64,000 nt of DNA from Wuchereria bancrofti. Taxonomy: Eukaryota > Nematoda > Chromadorea > Rhabditida > Onchocercidae. The stretch spans positions 1,077,396 to 1,141,395 of the forward strand of contig SSBO01000003.1 in assembly GCA_005281725.1 (NCBI GenBank), given 5' to 3'. Made by a program: the position numbers and the translations under genes. Numbering within the stretch: the stretch's first letter is position 1; each line of letters opens with the position of its first letter. This document shows, piece after piece, positions 60,941 through 64,000 of the stretch. The notes beneath the pieces were generated by a model. That model worked only from the letters and a program-made list of their open reading frames with translations. It had not been told where the DNA came from and made no database searches.

Positions 60941-63900
60941 ATGGCTAAGTATTGCTTAAGTAAGTATTCTCAATTTCTTGCAATTAATTCATTTTTACAT
61001 GCTTAGCACTCGTTTATATCCCTTTTTTTTTGCAATTTGCAGAAAAACCAAGCAAACGACAAACATGTGCGAAACGTTATAAAATAGCGAAGAAAGTCAG
61101 AGAACACAACAGGAAGCTTAAGAAAGAGGCGAAAAAAGACAGTAATGTTTAATGTTTTTGTTTATTTCTAATTTTTTTTTTTGATCAGGATATCAAATTT
61201 GTTTTGTTCTATTATTAGAGAGAAAGAGGAAGAAAGAGAGATGTATGAATGTGGATCACTTGCTTTCTTACAGCTTATTGCAGTTTCTTATTTGCCTTTG
61301 ACCGTGCCAGGCCACTGCATTTTTAATGAAATTATATGAATCAGTCATTCTGCTCAATTTTTTTAAGCTATTATTTCTGATTTTCAAAAACCAAAAGATT
61401 GTTATCACTAAATATTGTGAATACGTTTAGAAGCGAAGATGTGGAAAGCAAAAAACAAACCAATAAATGTACCAAACAAGTGTCCATTCAAGGAAGAAAT
61501 ACTAATACAAGCAGAAAAGGAACGAGAACGCATTGAGTATGAGAAATGTGAGAAAAAAAAAGCTAAGAAACAAAAGCAACCCGATGTTGCAAGGGTTGGG
61601 ACAAAACGCAAATGTATTTCGGATAGCTTACAGACATTGGCTTTGAAGGCTACAGAGCAGGTCACTTTACACCTGTTTTTAAATATATTCTATCATACGA
61701 ATCTTGTTTTTAGCCATATTATGAAAACAGACTGTGATGAAGATGAAACAATTACTAAAAGCTTGAAATGGATGTCACTGTTGTTAATGTTAACTGCAGT
61801 CATAAGTGACAACAAATTTTTTTTTCCATCACGACTTGTGTTTATTTGTGTTCAAATGATATTTGTTTTTGCTAGTATTGTGAACTTATGATCTATTTCT
61901 TCCGCAATGAAATTTGTATTTTCAAGGAAGAAGAAATATCACAACGTTCTGACAACCAAAATATGAGAAATTTGGAAGAAATACGTGAGAAAATACAGAA
62001 ACAGTATGCTAATGAAGTTCGGAAAACTGTTGAATCGGCAGATGTTATTATTGAGGTTTGTTGCAGTGTACTGACCCTGTCATGTGAAACAATGAACCAT
62101 AAATACCTGTAAGCTCCTGGTTGAAGAAATAAGAAACAAAATGCATCAGGATATTCCAAAGCATGAGTACTTTTACAATGAAATGGTTCAGTAGTTGATA
62201 CTGTGAATTTTTCAAAAATGGCTATAGTTACGGTAGTATTAAATAGTTACATGGAGAGTTATTACTCGAAAGTAGACCACCTGACCAAATAATTTACCTT
62301 AAATAGCATTAGGAACTAATTGTAAAAATTATGATCTTTGATAATCTACATATATTTTAGGTGCTCGATGCTCGAGATCCGTTAGGGAGTAGAAGCAGAA
62401 ATGTCGAAGAAAGTGTTTTGAACGCAGGAAAACGACTTGTTTTGCTTCTAAACAAGATTGACCTTGTACCGAAAGGAAATGTAAAGAAGTGGCTTGCGTA
62501 TTTGCGCCAGCAATTGCCAACTATAGCTTTCAAAGCCTCAACTCAAGAACAGAATCGTAATTTGGTAACTTGCTGCCTAAAAACTCGTCGGATTTAGTCT
62601 AGGAGGAAATAAAGCTAATCTGACTTCCAAATTAATATTTAATTGATAAGTGATAGAAAAATCCTGAGTCGAGATCGTTTTTACTGGAAAAATCTTTTTC
62701 TTCAGGGACGTTTCAATTCATCAAATTTGCATTTCGAAACTTCAAAATGTGTTGGGGCAGATCTTGTGATGAAGCTTTTGTTAAATTACTGCAGAAACAA
62801 AGACATCAAGACATCGATTCGGGTGGGAGTAGTAGGTGAGTATTTTTAGTATGATTGGCTATGTTTTATTAATGAATGATATATTTTGATTTATGAAAGT
62901 CTTTTTTATATTCTAACTTTGATAAGTAGTACTGAAAACATCTTAAGAACGATTTAGTTGTGTTCATACGTTCTCGTCTATAGGGAAATTAATGTCGAAT
63001 TGTTTGAATAGACTCGAGAACGTAGCGTACTTTTATCTTTGTTGCCGAACATTGCAAAAACTTTTTGATACTTTTTCCTGTATGTTTAGTGATGGATAGG
63101 CATTCAGCTGAGGAACAACTGTGGAAAAGATGAATGCTTAATAATTTAAATCAAATTCTAGTTGCCGTTGTTTCATTGGAGAGTTCTGAATAGTGTTCCC
63201 TAAAGTGATTGGTAACAACTGACGAAATTAAAAATCCCAAATGCATGAGAATGCTTAAGTAGTTTCTTATCTAAACCAGAATTAATTTAGTTCGTTTAGG
63301 TTATCCTAATGTTGGCAAAAGTAGTTTTATCAACAGCTTGAAAAGGAAGCGAGTTTGTGATGTTGGTGCTATTCCAGGAATCACGAGGTACTCAGGATCT
63401 TATTACTTTGTATTAAAAGAAGGAAAATCTGATCTTTTTTTCCATTTTACTTTGAATGTCGAGTAAAGTATTGTATTGTTATATATTTTTGATATGTACT
63501 TGTAATTACTACCTTATGTATATATACTTTTTACCAGTATATATTTTGTTGCCACTTTTTCCAGACAGGTGCAAGAAATAGATTTGGATAAGCACATCCG
63601 ATTATTAGATTCTCCCGGTGTAATATTAGAACCAAAAGGACGTTTGGATAGCAGTGAAATTGCTCTAAAAAATGCAGTACGAGTGGAAAGCTTAGCTGAT
63701 CCCGTCGCTCCAGTACAAGCCATTTTAAGGCGATGTTCTCGAGATAGTGTTTGTTTTGCAGTGTATTTTATATAGGCGAGGACCGCTTTTTCTCAAGATT
63801 TAGTAGTAAAAGAGAAACTTTGTAGGATAGGATTTTTCTTTTTTTTTTGTCTATTTTGAAATATTTATGACTTATTTTCAGTTGATTCTTCACTATGAAA

Positions 63901-64000
63901 TACCAGAATTCAAAACTTGTGATGAATTCCTGGCCTACATTGCTCGAAAAGGGGGTAGGCTGAAGAAAGGTGGTTGTCCTGATTTGAATGCTGCAGCTCG
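60941..64000 (+). CDS. nst-1: Nucleostemin (GNL3/NST-1 family nucleolar GTPase), partial
   Basis: Nine exons join in phase: 60941-60959, 61043-61141, 61431-61660, 61927-62055, 62361-62564, 62706-62835, 63300-63387, 63565-63748 and 63882 to the window end. About 400 residues are present and the C-terminus is cut off. The basic N-terminus ([20 protein letters not shown]) is the nucleolar and nucleic-acid-binding segment conserved with human and worm nucleostemin. The GTPase domain is circularly permuted, as in the YRG family. ASTQ/KAST-type G5 and G4 NKIDLVP (residues about 190-196) come before G1 GYPNVGKSS (about 271-279) and G3 DSPG (about 315-318). VLDARDPLG begins the domain. The protein acts in large-subunit ribosome biogenesis and in germline and larval growth in worms (family knowledge). 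The donor after 63748 (GTTTGT) is weak but used elsewhere in the gene. Confidence 0.92.

Noticed and set aside
61408..61665. Minus-strand 85-codon frame
   Set aside because: It is antisense to nucleostemin exon 3, which is firmly supported.

Overview
The window is AT-rich nuclear DNA of an animal, most likely a nematode. Genes are split by many short introns with GTAAG/GTTAG-type donors and TTTCAG/TTTTAG acceptors. Poly-A/T tracts and TTA or TA microsatellites are common. Several proteins look nematode-like: a CDR-type (cadmium-responsive) GST-fold protein, a nucleostemin beginning [20 protein letters not shown], and an ML-domain secreted protein. The compact introns and base composition would fit a spirurid/filarial worm, but that is inference. 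No virus, transposase, CRISPR array, rRNA or tRNA was recognised.

Layout, left to right. (1) The 5' four exons of a KLHDC2-type Kelch protein on the minus strand (174-2448), running off the left edge. (2) An 11-exon minus-strand gene (3582-7386) whose exons join in phase to a 501-residue secreted protein: signal peptide, several LDL-receptor class A-like modules, an EGF-like module and a C-terminal fibrinogen-related domain. (3) PEX13, a peroxisomal import protein, on plus (about 8685-10764). (4) A small rough-like homeobox gene on minus (11909-14469, 160 residues) with an inferred 17-nt microexon. (5) About 9.4 kb (14.5-23.9 kb) with no recognisable gene, holding microsatellites, a 3 x 50-bp tandem repeat and an N gap. 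(6) A CDR/FAXC-like protein on minus (23897-25737, 278 residues). (7) A 59-residue single-pass membrane protein on minus (26806-27175), possibly PET117-like. (8) A very large VPS13D-type lipid-transfer gene on minus (28865-53555) covering 24.7 kb. (9) A non-coding stretch with a duplicated palindromic TGACGTCA element. (10) A partial NPC2/MD-2-like ML-domain gene on minus (about 56894-57705). (11) The 5' part of nucleostemin (nst-1/GNL3) on plus from 60941 to the right edge.

The genes are mostly unrelated housekeeping and developmental genes (ubiquitin ligase adaptor, peroxisome import, inter-organelle lipid transfer, ribosome biogenesis), with two secreted proteins and one homeobox regulator. 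VPS13D, the small membrane protein and the CDR-like gene lie head-to-tail on one strand, but the 1.1-1.7 kb spacing does not by itself indicate an operon. Two N gaps (460; 21646-21657) are flanked by identical 155-158 bp sequences and look like assembly overlaps. Exon joins were made by eye, using reading phase and family conservation, and are not backed by transcripts.
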